Position numbers and translations under genes: made by a program
Shown: piece by piece, positions 46,331 through 55,892 of the stretch
Numbering within the stretch: position 1 is the first letter of the stretch
How the letters are laid out: each line of letters opens with the position of its first letter
The notes under the pieces: model-generated
Databases searched by the model: none
Told to the model about the DNA's origin: nothing
What the model saw: only the letters and a program-made list of their open reading frames with translations
Assembly (NCBI RefSeq): GCF_002532045.1
Contig: NZ_NWTG01000008.1
Location: 248,001-312,000, forward strand
Direction of reading: 5' to 3'
DNA length: 64,000 nt
Source: Bradyrhizobium sp. C9
Lineage (GTDB): Bacteria; Pseudomonadota; Alphaproteobacteria; Rhizobiales; Xanthobacteraceae

Positions 46331-49300
46331 ATGCCGAATGCCGGATTCGTTCATCTCCACGTCCATTCCGCCTATTCTCTGCTGAAAGGCTCGATCAAGA
46401 TCGCCAAGCTCGGCGAGCTCGCCAAGGCCGACCGCCAGCCTGCGCTGGCGCTCACCGACACCGACAACATGTTCGGGGCGCTGGAATTCTCCGACAAGAT
46501 GGCCGGCTACGGCATCCAGCCGATCGTCGGCTGCGAGGTTGCGGTGGATTTTGGCGACGTCGACCCCAATACGCGGAGCATCCTGGCGACGACAGGGCCG
46601 ACGCGAATCGTACTGCTGGCGGCACGCGAGCGCGGGTACCAGAACCTGATGCGGCTGAACTCGCGGGCGTTCCTGGAGACGCCGGTGAACCAGACGCCGC
46701 ACATCAAGCTCGACTGGCTCACCGACGCCGCCGAGGATCTGATCGCTCTGACCGGCGGGCCCGATGGGCCGATCGCGCTGGCGCTGCGTGCCGAGCAGGC
46801 GGCGCTGGCCGCGACCCGCTGCGAACGTCTGGCGAGCCTGTTCGGCGATCGTCTGTACGTCGAATTGCAACGCCACGGCATCGACAAGGAGCGCCGCACC
46901 GAGGGGGGGCTGATCGATCTTGCCTACAGCAAGGGCCTGCCGCTGGTTGCGACCAACGAGCCGTACTTCGCCAGCAGTGACGACTACGAATCGCACGATG
47001 CGCTGCTGTGCATCGCCGGCGGCCATTTGATCGCCGAGACCAACCGCGAGCAATTGACCCCCGATCACCGCTTCAAGACCCGTGCGGAAATGGCGGTGCT
47101 GTTCGCCGATATTCCGGAGGCGCTGGCCTCGACGGTGGAGATCGCCGAGCGCTGCTCGTTCCGCCCGAAGACCCGCAAGCCGATCCTGCCGTTCTTCACC
47201 GTCGGCGCCGCGGCAAGCTCCGATGCGGCCGCCGACGAAGCCGCCGAGCTGAAGCGCCAGGCTGAGGAGGGGCTCGCCAACCGCCTGCGGGTGCACGGTC
47301 TCTCGCCGGGCATGACCGAAGAGGACTACAGCAAGCGGCTGGCTTTCGAGCTCGACGTCATCACCCGCATGAAATATGCGGGCTACTTCCTGATCGTCTC
47401 GGACTTCATCAAATGGGCCAAGGCGCAGGGCATCCCGGTCGGACCGGGCCGCGGCTCGGGCGCGGGCTCGCTGGTCGCCTGGGTGCTCACCATTACCGAC
47501 CTCGATCCGATGCGTTTCGCGTTGCTGTTCGAGCGCTTCCTCAATCCCGAACGCGTCTCGATGCCGGACTTCGACATCGACTTCTGCCAGGACCGCCGCG
47601 GCGAGGTGATCCAGTACGTGCAGGAGCGCTACGGCCGCGACCAGGTGGCGCAGATCATCACCTTCGGTACGCTGCAGGCGCGCGGCGTGCTGCGCGACGT
47701 CGGGCGCGTGCTGCAGATGCCGTACGGGCAGGTCGACAAGCTGACCAAGCTGGTGCCGCAGAATCCCGCAGCGCCGGTGACGCTGGCGCAGGCGATCGAA
47801 GGCGAGCCCAAGCTGCAGGCGTTCCGCGACGAGGATCCGGTGGTGGCGCGCGCGTTCGACATCGCGCAGCGCCTCGAAGGCCTGACGCGCCACGCCTCGA
47901 CCCACGCCGCCGGCATCGTGATCGGCGACCGGCCGCTGAGCGAGCTGGTGCCGATGTACCGCGATCCGAAGTCGGACATGCCGGTCACCCAGTTCAACAT
48001 GAAATGGGTCGAGCCCGCGGGCCTCGTCAAGTTCGACTTCCTCGGCCTCAAGACGCTGACGGTGCTCGATGTCGCGGTCAAGCTGCTCAAGCAGCGCGAC
48101 GTTCATGTCGACCTCGCAACGCTGCCGATCGACGATGCGCCGAGTTACCAGATGCTGGCGAGGGGCGACGTTGTCGGCGTGTTCCAGGTGGAAAGCCAGG
48201 GCATGCGGCGCGCGCTGATCGACATGCGCCCCGACCGCTTCGAGGACATCATCGCGCTGGTGGCGCTGTATCGCCCGGGTCCGATGGCGAACATCCCGAC
48301 CTATTGCGCGCGCAAGCACGGCGATGAGGAGTCGGAATATCTGCATCCGATCCTGGAGCCGATCCTGAAGGAGACCTTCGGCGTCATCATCTACCAGGAA
48401 CAGGTGATGCAGATCGCGCAGCAGATGGCGGGCTACTCGCTCGGCCAGGCCGACCTGCTGCGTCGCGCGATGGGCAAGAAGATCCGCGCCGAGATGGACA
48501 AGCAGCGCGACATCTTCGTCGCCGGCGCGATGAAGAACGGCGTTGGGAAGGGGCAGGCGGAGACGATCTTCGAGCTGCTCGCCAAGTTCGCCGACTACGG
48601 CTTCAACAAGAGCCACGCGGCGGCCTATGCGCTGGTGTCGTACCACACCGCCTATATGAAGGCGCATTACCCGGTCGAGTTCCTGGCGGCGTCAATGACG
48701 CTCGAACTCAACAACACCGACAAGCTTTCCGAATTCCGCTCCGAGGCGCAGCGGCTCGGCATCAAGGTCGAGGCGCCCAACATCAATCGCTCCGGTCCGA
48801 CCTTCGAGGTCAGCGGCAACACGATCTATTATGCGCTCGCTGCGCTGAAGGGCGTCGGCATCCAGGCGGTCGAGCAGATCATCGAGGAGCGCAACAAGAA
48901 GGGCGCCTTCACCTCGCTCGCCGATTTCGCAGCAAGGGTGAGCCCGCGCGCCGTCAACAAGCGGATCATCGAAAGTCTTGCGGCGGCTGGTGCCTTCGAC
49001 ACGCTGGACCCGAACCGGGCCCGCGTCTTCGCCGGCGCCGATGCGATCCTCGCCGCCTGCCAACGCAGCCACGAGGCGGCGACTTCGGGCCAGAACGACA
49101 TGTTCGGCAGCGCTCCGGATGCGCCGAGCATCATGCTGCCGCAGGTCGAGCCATGGCTGCCCGCGGACCGGCTGCGGCGTGAATATGATGCGATCGGCTT
49201 CTTCCTGTCGGGGCATCCGCTCGACGACTACGCGACTGCGCTGAAGCGGCTGCGCGTGCAGTCGTGGGCGGAATTCTCGCGTGCGGTGAAGACCGGCGCC

Positions 49301-49858
49301 ACGGCCGGCAAGGTCGCGGCAACCGTGGTGTCACGCATGGAGCGGCGCACCAAGACCGGCAACAAGATGGGCATCATGGGTTTGTCGGATCCGACCGGCC
49401 ATTTCGAGGCGGTGTTGTTCTCCGAGGGCCTGGCGCAGTACCGCGATGTGCTGGAGCCCGGTGCGGCCGTGCTGTTGCAGCTCGGCGCCGAACTGCAGGG
49501 CGAGGACGTGCGGGCGCGGGTGCTGCACGCCGAGCCGCTCGATCACGCCGCGGCGAAGACGCAAAAGGGCCTGCGGATCTTCGTGCGCGACACCAAGCCG
49601 CTGGAGTCGATCGCGCGCCGGCTCAACATGCCGGACGCCGCGCCCGCTCCGGGAGGCGCCGCAAAGCCGCCGGCGGCCAAGCCCGCGCCGGCAGCTGCGC
49701 CGCCGGCAGGTGCAGCCGACGGCGACGTCTCGCTGGTGATGATGCTGGACCTCGAGACCGAGGTCGAGATGAAGCTGCCGGGCCGCTATAAGGTCTCGCC
49801 GCAGATCGCCGGTGCGATCAAGGCAGTCGCGGGCGTGGTCGACGTGCAGACGCTGTAG
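46331..49858 (+). CDS. dnaE: DNA polymerase III subunit alpha
   Basis: A 1175-residue replicative polymerase. The N-terminal PHP domain begins with HLHVHS (8-13). Catalytic aspartates are in MPDFDIDFCQDRR (Asp413 and Asp415). The palm/fingers region with GPGRGSGAGSLVAWVL precedes it, and the C-terminal half has the HhH region, an OB fold (MGIMGLSDPTGHFEAVLF) and a Pro/Ala-rich linker before the tail. Length and order match DnaE1 of Rhizobiales. It lies after lolD in the usual order, here with small genes inserted. Confidence 0.97.
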   Translation: MPNAGFVHLHVHSAYSLLKGSIKIAKLGELAKADRQPALALTDTDNMFGALEFSDKMAGYGIQPIVGCEVAVDFGDVDPNTRSILATTGPTRIVLLAARERGYQNLMRLNSRAFLETPVNQTPHIKLDWLTDAAEDLIALTGGPDGPIALALRAEQAALAATRCERLASLFGDRLYVELQRHGIDKERRTEGGLIDLAYSKGLPLVATNEPYFASSDDYESHDALLCIAGGHLIAETNREQLTPDHRFKTRAEMAVLFADIPEALASTVEIAERCSFRPKTRKPILPFFTVGAAASSDAAADEAAELKRQAEEGLANRLRVHGLSPGMTEEDYSKRLAFELDVITRMKYAGYFLIVSDFIKWAKAQGIPVGPGRGSGAGSLVAWVLTITDLDPMRFALLFERFLNPERVSMPDFDIDFCQDRRGEVIQYVQERYGRDQVAQIITFGTLQARGVLRDVGRVLQMPYGQVDKLTKLVPQNPAAPVTLAQAIEGEPKLQAFRDEDPVVARAFDIAQRLEGLTRHASTHAAGIVIGDRPLSELVPMYRDPKSDMPVTQFNMKWVEPAGLVKFDFLGLKTLTVLDVAVKLLKQRDVHVDLATLPIDDAPSYQMLARGDVVGVFQVESQGMRRALIDMRPDRFEDIIALVALYRPGPMANIPTYCARKHGDEESEYLHPILEPILKETFGVIIYQEQVMQIAQQMAGYSLGQADLLRRAMGKKIRAEMDKQRDIFVAGAMKNGVGKGQAETIFELLAKFADYGFNKSHAAAYALVSYHTAYMKAHYPVEFLAASMTLELNNTDKLSEFRSEAQRLGIKVEAPNINRSGPTFEVSGNTIYYALAALKGVGIQAVEQIIEERNKKGAFTSLADFAARVSPRAVNKRIIESLAAAGAFDTLDPNRARVFAGADAILAACQRSHEAATSGQNDMFGSAPDAPSIMLPQVEPWLPADRLRREYDAIGFFLSGHPLDDYATALKRLRVQSWAEFSRAVKTGATAGKVAATVVSRMERRTKTGNKMGIMGLSDPTGHFEAVLFSEGLAQYRDVLEPGAAVLLQLGAELQGEDVRARVLHAEPLDHAAAKTQKGLRIFVRDTKPLESIARRLNMPDAAPAPGGAAKPPAAKPAPAAAPPAGAADGDVSLVMMLDLETEVEMKLPGRYKVSPQIAGAIKAVAGVVDVQTL

Positions 49859-49968
49859 GCGACGATCCCGGCGCCGCTGCGGAAAACCAATGGCTTCGGC
49901 TTAAGCCCTATTGCAACCACACCGTGCTTGTTTCTATGGTCACCCCCGCTGGGAATTTTGGGGGCGGG

Positions 49969-50496
49969 ATGTTCGGACGTTATGCGGCCTTGCTGGCCGG
50001 TGGGTTGATGGTGGCGGGCTGCGTGAGCGATGGTGTCGGCACCGATTATGCGGCGACCTCGCAGAAGTTCGGGCCGCCGAAGCCGGGACATTCCCGCGTC
50101 GTCGTGCTGCAGGAGAAGCGCAAGGGCCTGAGCATGGCGATCTGTGCCTGCGACGTGAAGCTCGATGGCGAGCTGATCGGCAAGGTCGCCATCGGCACTT
50201 ATGCATTCGCCGATCGGCCCGCCGGCCGGCACCAGCTGGTCGCCAGCGAGGTGATGTTTCCCGGCGAGACCACGCACAATTTCACGACCGAGCCGGGTCG
50301 CACCTACTTCTTTCTGGTGAAATCGAGTGAGCGGCATGATGCCGTCACCGGCGTGACGATGGTGGGAGGTCTGGTCGGTGCGGTCGTTGCATCGGCCGCG
50401 ACTTCGACCGCCGGCAATCCCGGGCCGGGCGATTTCGTTGCACTGGACGAGGCGACCGCGCGTACGACGCTGGCGGATCTGCAATTGGCGCAATAG
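49969..50496 (+). CDS. DUF2846 family lipoprotein
   Basis: A 175-residue protein with a lipobox LMVAGC (Cys18) after a short hydrophobic stretch, so it should be a lipoprotein. The body (VKLDGELIGKVAIGTYAF, PGRTYFFLV) fits DUF2846. The ATG at 49969 follows GGGGGCGGG; the frame stays open to 49924. A hydrophobic C-terminal piece rich in Ala/Val (VGGLVGAVVASAA) may be a second membrane-interacting part. The function is unknown. Confidence 0.85.
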   Translation: MFGRYAALLAGGLMVAGCVSDGVGTDYAATSQKFGPPKPGHSRVVVLQEKRKGLSMAICACDVKLDGELIGKVAIGTYAFADRPAGRHQLVASEVMFPGETTHNFTTEPGRTYFFLVKSSERHDAVTGVTMVGGLVGAVVASAATSTAGNPGPGDFVALDEATARTTLADLQLAQ

Positions 50497-50619
50497 GGGG
50501 CGTTCGGCCAGGCTCCTGACGGGGGCTCTTGGCGGCCACACCGGGGCCAGTTTGGACCAAAACGGGCCAGTTCCAGGGTGTAAATGGCCCGTCCGGCCGG
50601 TGTAACCGGCCGTATTTCC

Positions 50620-50647
50620 TTGCTTCTCGCGCAAATCGCGCTATATA
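50620..50647 (+). promoter_or_regulatory. candidate rpsB promoter
   Basis: TTGCTT and TATATA are 16 bases apart and end about 110 bp before the rpsB start. A hairpin GGCCGG-TGTAA-CCGGCC (50595-50611) just upstream may end the previous transcript. Confidence 0.6.
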
Positions 50648-50759
50648 GCGCGCCATCTCACACGGAAACATGGCTCTCAAAGGCCGTCCGGTGGCAACCG
50701 GGCCATTCAGGCTCGTTTGCTCACACGTTTCCGGAGGAACCAACCGGAGAATTAGATCT

Positions 50760-51752
50760 ATGTCGCTGCCCGAATTCAACATGCGTCAGCTTTTGGAAGC
50801 TGGCGTTCACTTTGGCCACCAGGCCCACCGCTGGAACCCGAAGATGCAGGATTACATCTTCGGCGCCCGCAACAACATCCACATCATCGACCTCGCGCAG
50901 ACCGTGCCGATGCTGCACCGTGCCCTGCAGGCCGTCAGCGATACCGTCGCCAAGGGCGGCCGCATCCTGTTCGTCGGCACCAAGCGCTCGGCCCAGGACG
51001 GCGTTGCCGATGCGGCCAAGCGTTCGGCCCAGTATTTCGTCAACTCGCGCTGGCTCGGCGGCACGCTGACCAACTGGAAGACGATCTCGGCCTCGATCAA
51101 GCGCCTGCGCCATCTCGACGACGTGCTGTCGTCGGGCGAGGCCAGCTCCTACACCAAGAAGGAGCGGCTGACGCTGCAGCGCGAGCGCGACAAGCTCGAC
51201 CGTTCGCTCGGCGGCATCAAGGACATGGGCGGTCTTCCCGACATGATCTTCGTGATCGACACCAACAAGGAAGACATCGCGATCCAGGAAGCCCAGCGGC
51301 TCAACATCCCGGTCGCCGCGATCGTCGACACCAACTCGGACCCCAAGGGCATCACCTATGTGGTGCCGGGCAATGACGACGCCGGCCGCGCGATCTCGCT
51401 GTATTGCGATCTCGTGGCGCGCGCCGCCATCGACGGCATCTCGCGTGCCCAGGGTGATTCCGGAATCGACATCGGTGCGTCGGCTGCGCCGGTGCAGGAA
51501 GAGCTCCCGGCAGCTGCGCCGTCCGGCTTCCAGGGCCTCGCTGGTCCGCGCGGCACCGCCGACAACCTCAAGAAGCTCACCGGCGTGTCCGGTACGATCG
51601 AAAAGAAGCTCAACGACCTCGGCATCTTCCACTACTGGCAGCTCGCCGAGCTCGACCACGACACCGCGCACAAGATCGGCGAAGAAGTCGGTCTGCCGAG
51701 CCGTGCCGACGCTTGGGTCGCCCAGGCCAAGACGCTCGCCGAAGCGGAATAA
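50760..51752 (+). CDS. rpsB: 30S ribosomal protein S2 with C-terminal extension
   Basis: A 330-residue S2, about 90 longer than the E. coli protein. The core starts MSLPEFNMRQLLEAGVHFGH and contains FVGTKRSAQDG and VVDTNSDPKGI-type residues (IVDTNSDPKGITYVVPGNDD). After about residue 250 comes an acidic/Ala linker and a helix-hairpin-helix-like extension with DNLKKLTGVSGTIEKKL and EEVGLPSRADAW, typical of alphaproteobacterial S2. A GGAGG-type site precedes the ATG. It is the first gene of the rpsB-tsf pair. Confidence 0.97.
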   Translation: MSLPEFNMRQLLEAGVHFGHQAHRWNPKMQDYIFGARNNIHIIDLAQTVPMLHRALQAVSDTVAKGGRILFVGTKRSAQDGVADAAKRSAQYFVNSRWLGGTLTNWKTISASIKRLRHLDDVLSSGEASSYTKKERLTLQRERDKLDRSLGGIKDMGGLPDMIFVIDTNKEDIAIQEAQRLNIPVAAIVDTNSDPKGITYVVPGNDDAGRAISLYCDLVARAAIDGISRAQGDSGIDIGASAAPVQEELPAAAPSGFQGLAGPRGTADNLKKLTGVSGTIEKKLNDLGIFHYWQLAELDHDTAHKIGEEVGLPSRADAWVAQAKTLAEAE

Positions 51753-51759
51753 AAGTTAC

Positions 51760-51796
51760 GCGGCGTGGCCGGGTCTCGCCCGGCCGCCGCTTCTAT
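51760..51796 (+). terminator. rpsB-tsf intergenic hairpin, possible attenuator
   Basis: A long GC stem (GCGGC/GCCGC and GGCCGGG/CCCGGCC with a TCTCG loop), then TTCTATT. It could partly terminate transcription and set the S2 to EF-Ts ratio. Confidence 0.5.
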
Positions 51797-51879
51797 TCCA
51801 CGAACAACGATTTCCCTGTCGCTGACAGCGGCGCCATCGGGCGCCGCGGTTTCTGTACAGGCAAGAAGGACATTGAACG

Positions 51880-52803
51880 ATGGCAACGATCTCAGCAGCG
51901 ATGGTCAAGGAACTCCGCGAGTCGACCGGCGCGGGCATGATGGATTGCAAGGCGGCGCTGACCGAGACCGACGGCGACATGACCGCCGCGCAGGATTGGC
52001 TGCGCAAGAAGGGCCTCTCCAAGGCCGCCAAGAAGGCTGGCCGCGTTGCGGCCGAGGGCCTGATCGGCGCGCTGACCTCCGGCACCAAGGGTGTGCTGGT
52101 CGAGGTCAATTCCGAGACCGACTTCGTTGCGCGCAACGAGCAGTTCCAGGGCCTGGTCAAGATGATCGCGCAGGTCGCGTTGAAGCACGGCTCCGACGTC
52201 GAGGCCATCAAGGCCGCCAAGGTTGGCGACTTCACGGTAGAGCGGGCGATCTCGGACGCGATCGCAACCATCGGCGAGAACATGTCGCTGCGCCGCGCCG
52301 CCTCGCTCGAGGTGAGCAAGGGCGTGGTGTCGAGCTACGTCCACAACGCCGTCGTCGAGGGCGCCGGCAAGATCGGCGTGATCGTGGCGCTGGAGTCCAC
52401 CGGCAAGACCGATGAGCTCGCCGTGCTCGGCCGTCAGCTTGCCATGCACGTCGCGGCGGCAAAGCCGCTGGCGCTCGATCCGGCCGGGCTCGATCCGGAG
52501 ACCGTCAAGCGTGAAAAAGACGTGCTGGCCGACAAGTACCGCCAGCAGGGCAAGCCGGAGAACGTCATCGAGAAGATCGTCGATTCCGGCCTGAAGACCT
52601 ACTACAAGGAAGTGTGCCTGCTCGATCAGGCCTTTATCCACGACAGCGGCAAGTCCGTTGCCCAGGCGGTGAAGGAAGCTGAGGGTAAGGTCGGCGGGCC
52701 GATCAAAATCGCTGGCTTTGTGAACTATGCTCTCGGTGAGGGAATCGAGAAGCAGGAAAGCGACTTCGCCGCCGAAGTCGCGGCCGCCAGCGGCAAGAAG
52801 TAA
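51880..52803 (+). CDS. tsf: elongation factor Ts
   Basis: A 307-residue guanine-nucleotide exchange factor for EF-Tu. The N-terminal UBA-like domain has LRESTGAGMMDCKAAL and the core has SETDFVARNEQFQGLV, whose TDFVARN stretch contacts EF-Tu. It lies in the conserved rpsB-tsf-pyrH-frr order. Confidence 0.97.
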   Translation: MATISAAMVKELRESTGAGMMDCKAALTETDGDMTAAQDWLRKKGLSKAAKKAGRVAAEGLIGALTSGTKGVLVEVNSETDFVARNEQFQGLVKMIAQVALKHGSDVEAIKAAKVGDFTVERAISDAIATIGENMSLRRAASLEVSKGVVSSYVHNAVVEGAGKIGVIVALESTGKTDELAVLGRQLAMHVAAAKPLALDPAGLDPETVKREKDVLADKYRQQGKPENVIEKIVDSGLKTYYKEVCLLDQAFIHDSGKSVAQAVKEAEGKVGGPIKIAGFVNYALGEGIEKQESDFAAEVAAASGKK

Positions 52804-52820
52804 CCGCTGACACCGAGGCG

Positions 52821-52838
52821 TCCGGCGCATGCGCCGGA
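52821..52838. repeat. 18-bp perfect palindrome between tsf and pyrH
   Basis: TCCGGCGCATGCGCCGGA is self-complementary without a loop. In RNA it would make a short stem. There is no T-run. It may be an mRNA processing or protein-binding site. Confidence 0.5.
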
Positions 52839-52873
52839 AGCCTGCCTGCGCGGGATGAGAAAGCGATCGCATC

Positions 52874-53590
52874 ATGGCTGAGCCGATCTATCGTCGCGTG
52901 GTGATCAAGCTGTCCGGCGAATATCTGGCCGGCTCCCACGGCTTCGGTATCGACCAACCGACGGTCGACCGCGTCGCCGACGACCTGATCGCGGCCCGCA
53001 AGCTCGGCATCGAGGTCGCCGTCGTGATCGGCGGCGGCAACATCGTCCGCGGCGTCGAGGTGTCCTCGCGCGGCGTGTCCCGGCCGACCGGCGACACCAT
53101 GGGCATGCTTGCCACCATGATGAACTGCCTCGCGCTCGAGGCGGCGATCGAGCGCAAGGGGACCCCGGCGCGGACCTTGTCGGCATTCGTGATGCCGGAG
53201 ATTTCCGAGCTGTTCACCCGTAGTGCGACGCACAAATATCTCGCCGAGGGACGCATCGTCCTGCTCGGCGGTGGAACCGGCAACCCGTTCTTCACCACCG
53301 ATACCACCGCCGTGCTGCGCGCAGCCGAGATCGGCGCGCAGGCGGTGCTGAAAGCCACCAATGTCGACGGCGTCTACAGCGCCGATCCGAAGAAGGACCC
53401 CAAAGCCAAGCGCTTCGACCGCCTGACCCATTCGCAGGCGATCGAGGGGGGCTACAAGGTCATGGACGCGACCGCTTTCGCACTTGCCCGCGAGACGTCG
53501 CTGCCTATCATCGTGTTCTCGATCGCGGAGCCCGGTTCGATCGGTGCGATTCTGCGCGGTACCGGACACGGCACGGTCGTCGCCGGCTGA
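52874..53590 (+). CDS. pyrH: UMP kinase
   Basis: A 238-residue amino-acid-kinase-fold enzyme that makes UDP from UMP. KLSGEYLAG, VIGGGNIVRG and DTTAVLRAAEIGA are family motifs. It sits between tsf and frr as in most bacteria. Confidence 0.97.
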   Translation: MAEPIYRRVVIKLSGEYLAGSHGFGIDQPTVDRVADDLIAARKLGIEVAVVIGGGNIVRGVEVSSRGVSRPTGDTMGMLATMMNCLALEAAIERKGTPARTLSAFVMPEISELFTRSATHKYLAEGRIVLLGGGTGNPFFTTDTTAVLRAAEIGAQAVLKATNVDGVYSADPKKDPKAKRFDRLTHSQAIEGGYKVMDATAFALARETSLPIIVFSIAEPGSIGAILRGTGHGTVVAG

Positions 53591-53663
53591 TTGCCCCGCC
53601 TCCGGGTCCCGACTTTGGACCCGAGGGCGTCGACAGCCGGTTTCTAGTAAAGGGAGAAGCGTC

Positions 53664-54227
53664 ATGGCCGCAGCTGGTTTTGACATCAACGACGTGAAGC
53701 GCCGCATGCAGGGCGCCACACAATCGCTCAAGCACGAGCTCGGCGGTCTGCGCACCGGCCGCGCCGCGGCCTCCATGCTGGAGCCGGTCCAGGTCGAGGC
53801 TTACGGCTCGCATATGCCGCTCAACCAGGTTGCGACCATCAGCGTGCCCGAGCCGCGCCTGCTCTCGGTGCAGGTCTGGGACAAGACGATGGTGAAGGCC
53901 GTGGAGAAAGCGATCGTCGACTCCAACCTCGGCCTTTCGCCGGCAACCGAAGGACAGGTGCTGCGCTTGCGGATTCCCGAACTCAACGAGGAACGCCGCA
54001 AGGAACTGGTCAAGGTCGCGCACAAATACGCGGAAGCGGCCAAGGTCGCGGTACGCCACGTGCGTCGCGACGGCCTCGACGTGATCAAGAAGCTCGAGAA
54101 GAATCACGAGATCTCCGAGGACGATCAGGAGCGCCTGTCGAACGAGGTGCAGAAGGCGACCGACGGCGTGATCGCCGAAGTCGATCAGCTGCTTGCCGCC
54201 AAGGAAAAGGAAATCCTGACGGTCTGA
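53664..54227 (+). CDS. frr: ribosome recycling factor
   Basis: A 187-residue RRF that splits post-termination ribosomes with EF-G. Typical stretches are LRTGRAAASMLEPVQVEAYG and LRIPELNEERRKELVK, then the three-helix bundle end NEVQKATD. The ATG at 53664 follows AAAGGGAG; the frame is open far upstream but overlaps pyrH. Confidence 0.97.
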   Translation: MAAAGFDINDVKRRMQGATQSLKHELGGLRTGRAAASMLEPVQVEAYGSHMPLNQVATISVPEPRLLSVQVWDKTMVKAVEKAIVDSNLGLSPATEGQVLRLRIPELNEERRKELVKVAHKYAEAAKVAVRHVRRDGLDVIKKLEKNHEISEDDQERLSNEVQKATDGVIAEVDQLLAAKEKEILTV

Positions 54228-54248
54228 GGGCGCTACGGGAACGAGCCG

Positions 54249-55007
54249 ATGTCGAACGCCGCCGCCCCAGCAACTGACGGACCGGATCGCTCCGGCAGTC
54301 CGTTGCATGTGGCTGTTATCATGGACGGCAACGGGCGCTGGGCCGCTTCGCGCGGCCTGCCGCGCGTCGAGGGCCATCGCCGCGGCGTCGAGGCGCTGCG
54401 CCGCGTGGTGCGTGCGGCCCATGAACTCGGCATCGTCTATCTCACGATCTTTTCGTTCAGCTCGGAAAACTGGTCGCGGCCGGCCAGCGAAATCGGCGAT
54501 CTGTTCGGCCTGCTGCGCCGCTTCATCCGCAACGATCTGGCAACGCTGCATCGTGACGGCGTGCGGGTGCGCGTGATCGGCGAGCGCGCCGGACTCGACC
54601 CCGACATCTGCGCGCTGCTCAACGAGGCCGAGGAGCTGACGCGGAATAACGTCAAGCTCAACCTGGTGGTCGCCTTCAATTACGGCTCGCGGGCGGAGAT
54701 CGCCGCGGCCGCGCGGCGCCTTGCGCGCGAGGTCGCCGAAGGCAAGCGCGACGCCAACACCATCGATGCCGATACGCTCGGGCAATATCTCGATGCACCC
54801 GACATTCCGGACCCCGATCTGATCATCCGCACCAGTGGTGAACAGCGGCTGTCCAACTTCCTGATGTGGCAGGCCGCCTACAGCGAGCTCGTGTTCGTGC
54901 CGATTCACTGGCCGGATTTCGACAAGGCGGCGCTGGAAGGCGCAATTGCGGAATACGGCAAGCGTGAGCGCCGGTTCGGCGGCCTCGCCGCGAAAACCGG
55001 CTCGTGA
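54249..55007 (+). CDS. uppS: undecaprenyl diphosphate synthase
   Basis: A 252-residue cis-prenyltransferase that builds the C55 carrier lipid for cell-wall synthesis. The catalytic loop is MDGNGRWA with Asp26; downstream are SSENW and the RTSGEQRLSNFLMWQ region. An N-terminal 18-residue low-complexity tail precedes the fold. It overlaps cdsA by 4 bp. Confidence 0.97.
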   Translation: MSNAAAPATDGPDRSGSPLHVAVIMDGNGRWAASRGLPRVEGHRRGVEALRRVVRAAHELGIVYLTIFSFSSENWSRPASEIGDLFGLLRRFIRNDLATLHRDGVRVRVIGERAGLDPDICALLNEAEELTRNNVKLNLVVAFNYGSRAEIAAAARRLAREVAEGKRDANTIDADTLGQYLDAPDIPDPDLIIRTSGEQRLSNFLMWQAAYSELVFVPIHWPDFDKAALEGAIAEYGKRERRFGGLAAKTGS

Positions 55008-55888
55008 GCGAGCGCGAAGCCGCACCGGCGGCAGCAAGCGAGCCGACGCCGGCATCAAGCGAGCAGGGCTCGCGCAACCTTGCGATGCGCGTGGTTGCGG
55101 CGCTGGTGCTGGCGCCGGTCGCGATCGCGCTGGCCTATATTGGGGGCATCGCCTGGTCAGCATTGGTGACGCTGGCGGCGGTCGGATTGTTCGTGGAATG
55201 GCTCATGGTCACCGGGCTCGGGCGCCAATCTAGCGTCGCAGGGCTTGGTGTGACCGCATTGCTGATCTCTGGATATTACCTGATGTCCGGCCATCTCGAT
55301 GCGGCCCCGCGTGTCGTCGTGGTGGGCGTGTTCGTCGTGGCGTTGGCCGCGGGTCTGCAGCGTAACTGGGCTTCTGCGGGATGGGCGATTGCGGGATTGC
55401 TCTATGCTGCGGCCGCCGAGATCGCATCGGTGCTGCTGCGTCTCGACACGGCGAAGGGCTTTGCCGCGCTGATGTTCGTGTTGCTGATCGTGTGGGTCAC
55501 CGACATCGGCGGCTATTTCGCGGGCCGCAGCATCGGTGGGCCGAAGCTTTGGGTGCGCGTCAGCCCCAAGAAGACATGGGCTGGCGCGGCCGGCGGTTTC
55601 GTCGCGAGCTTGCTGGTTGCGGCCTGCTTTGCCGCCTTCGAGATCGGCACGGCCGGGCCGGTGCTGATGCTCGGAGCCGTGTTGTCGGTGGTCTCGCAAC
55701 TTGGCGATCTGTTCGAATCTGCGGTGAAGCGGCGGTTCGGGGTGAAGGATTCGAGCCACATCATTCCCGGCCATGGCGGCCTTTTGGATCGCCTGGACGG
55801 ATTTGTCGCGGCCGTCGTTGTGGCGGCGATTTTCGGCTTTCTCCGTGGTGGCGCCGATGGCGTCGGACGCGGTCTTATGGTTTGGTGA
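55004..55888 (+). CDS. cdsA: phosphatidate cytidylyltransferase
   Basis: A 294-residue inner-membrane enzyme that makes CDP-diacylglycerol for phospholipid synthesis. The signature KRRFGVKDSSHIIPGHGG with LLDRLDG is present, as is VSPKKTWAGAAGG. It begins with GTG at 55004 inside the uppS stop. A 25-residue charged/Ala-rich N-terminus precedes about eight helices. Confidence 0.95.
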   Translation: MSEREAAPAAASEPTPASSEQGSRNLAMRVVAALVLAPVAIALAYIGGIAWSALVTLAAVGLFVEWLMVTGLGRQSSVAGLGVTALLISGYYLMSGHLDAAPRVVVVGVFVVALAAGLQRNWASAGWAIAGLLYAAAAEIASVLLRLDTAKGFAALMFVLLIVWVTDIGGYFAGRSIGGPKLWVRVSPKKTWAGAAGGFVASLLVAACFAAFEIGTAGPVLMLGAVLSVVSQLGDLFESAVKRRFGVKDSSHIIPGHGGLLDRLDGFVAAVVVAAIFGFLRGGADGVGRGLMVW

Positions 55889-55892
55889 TGAG

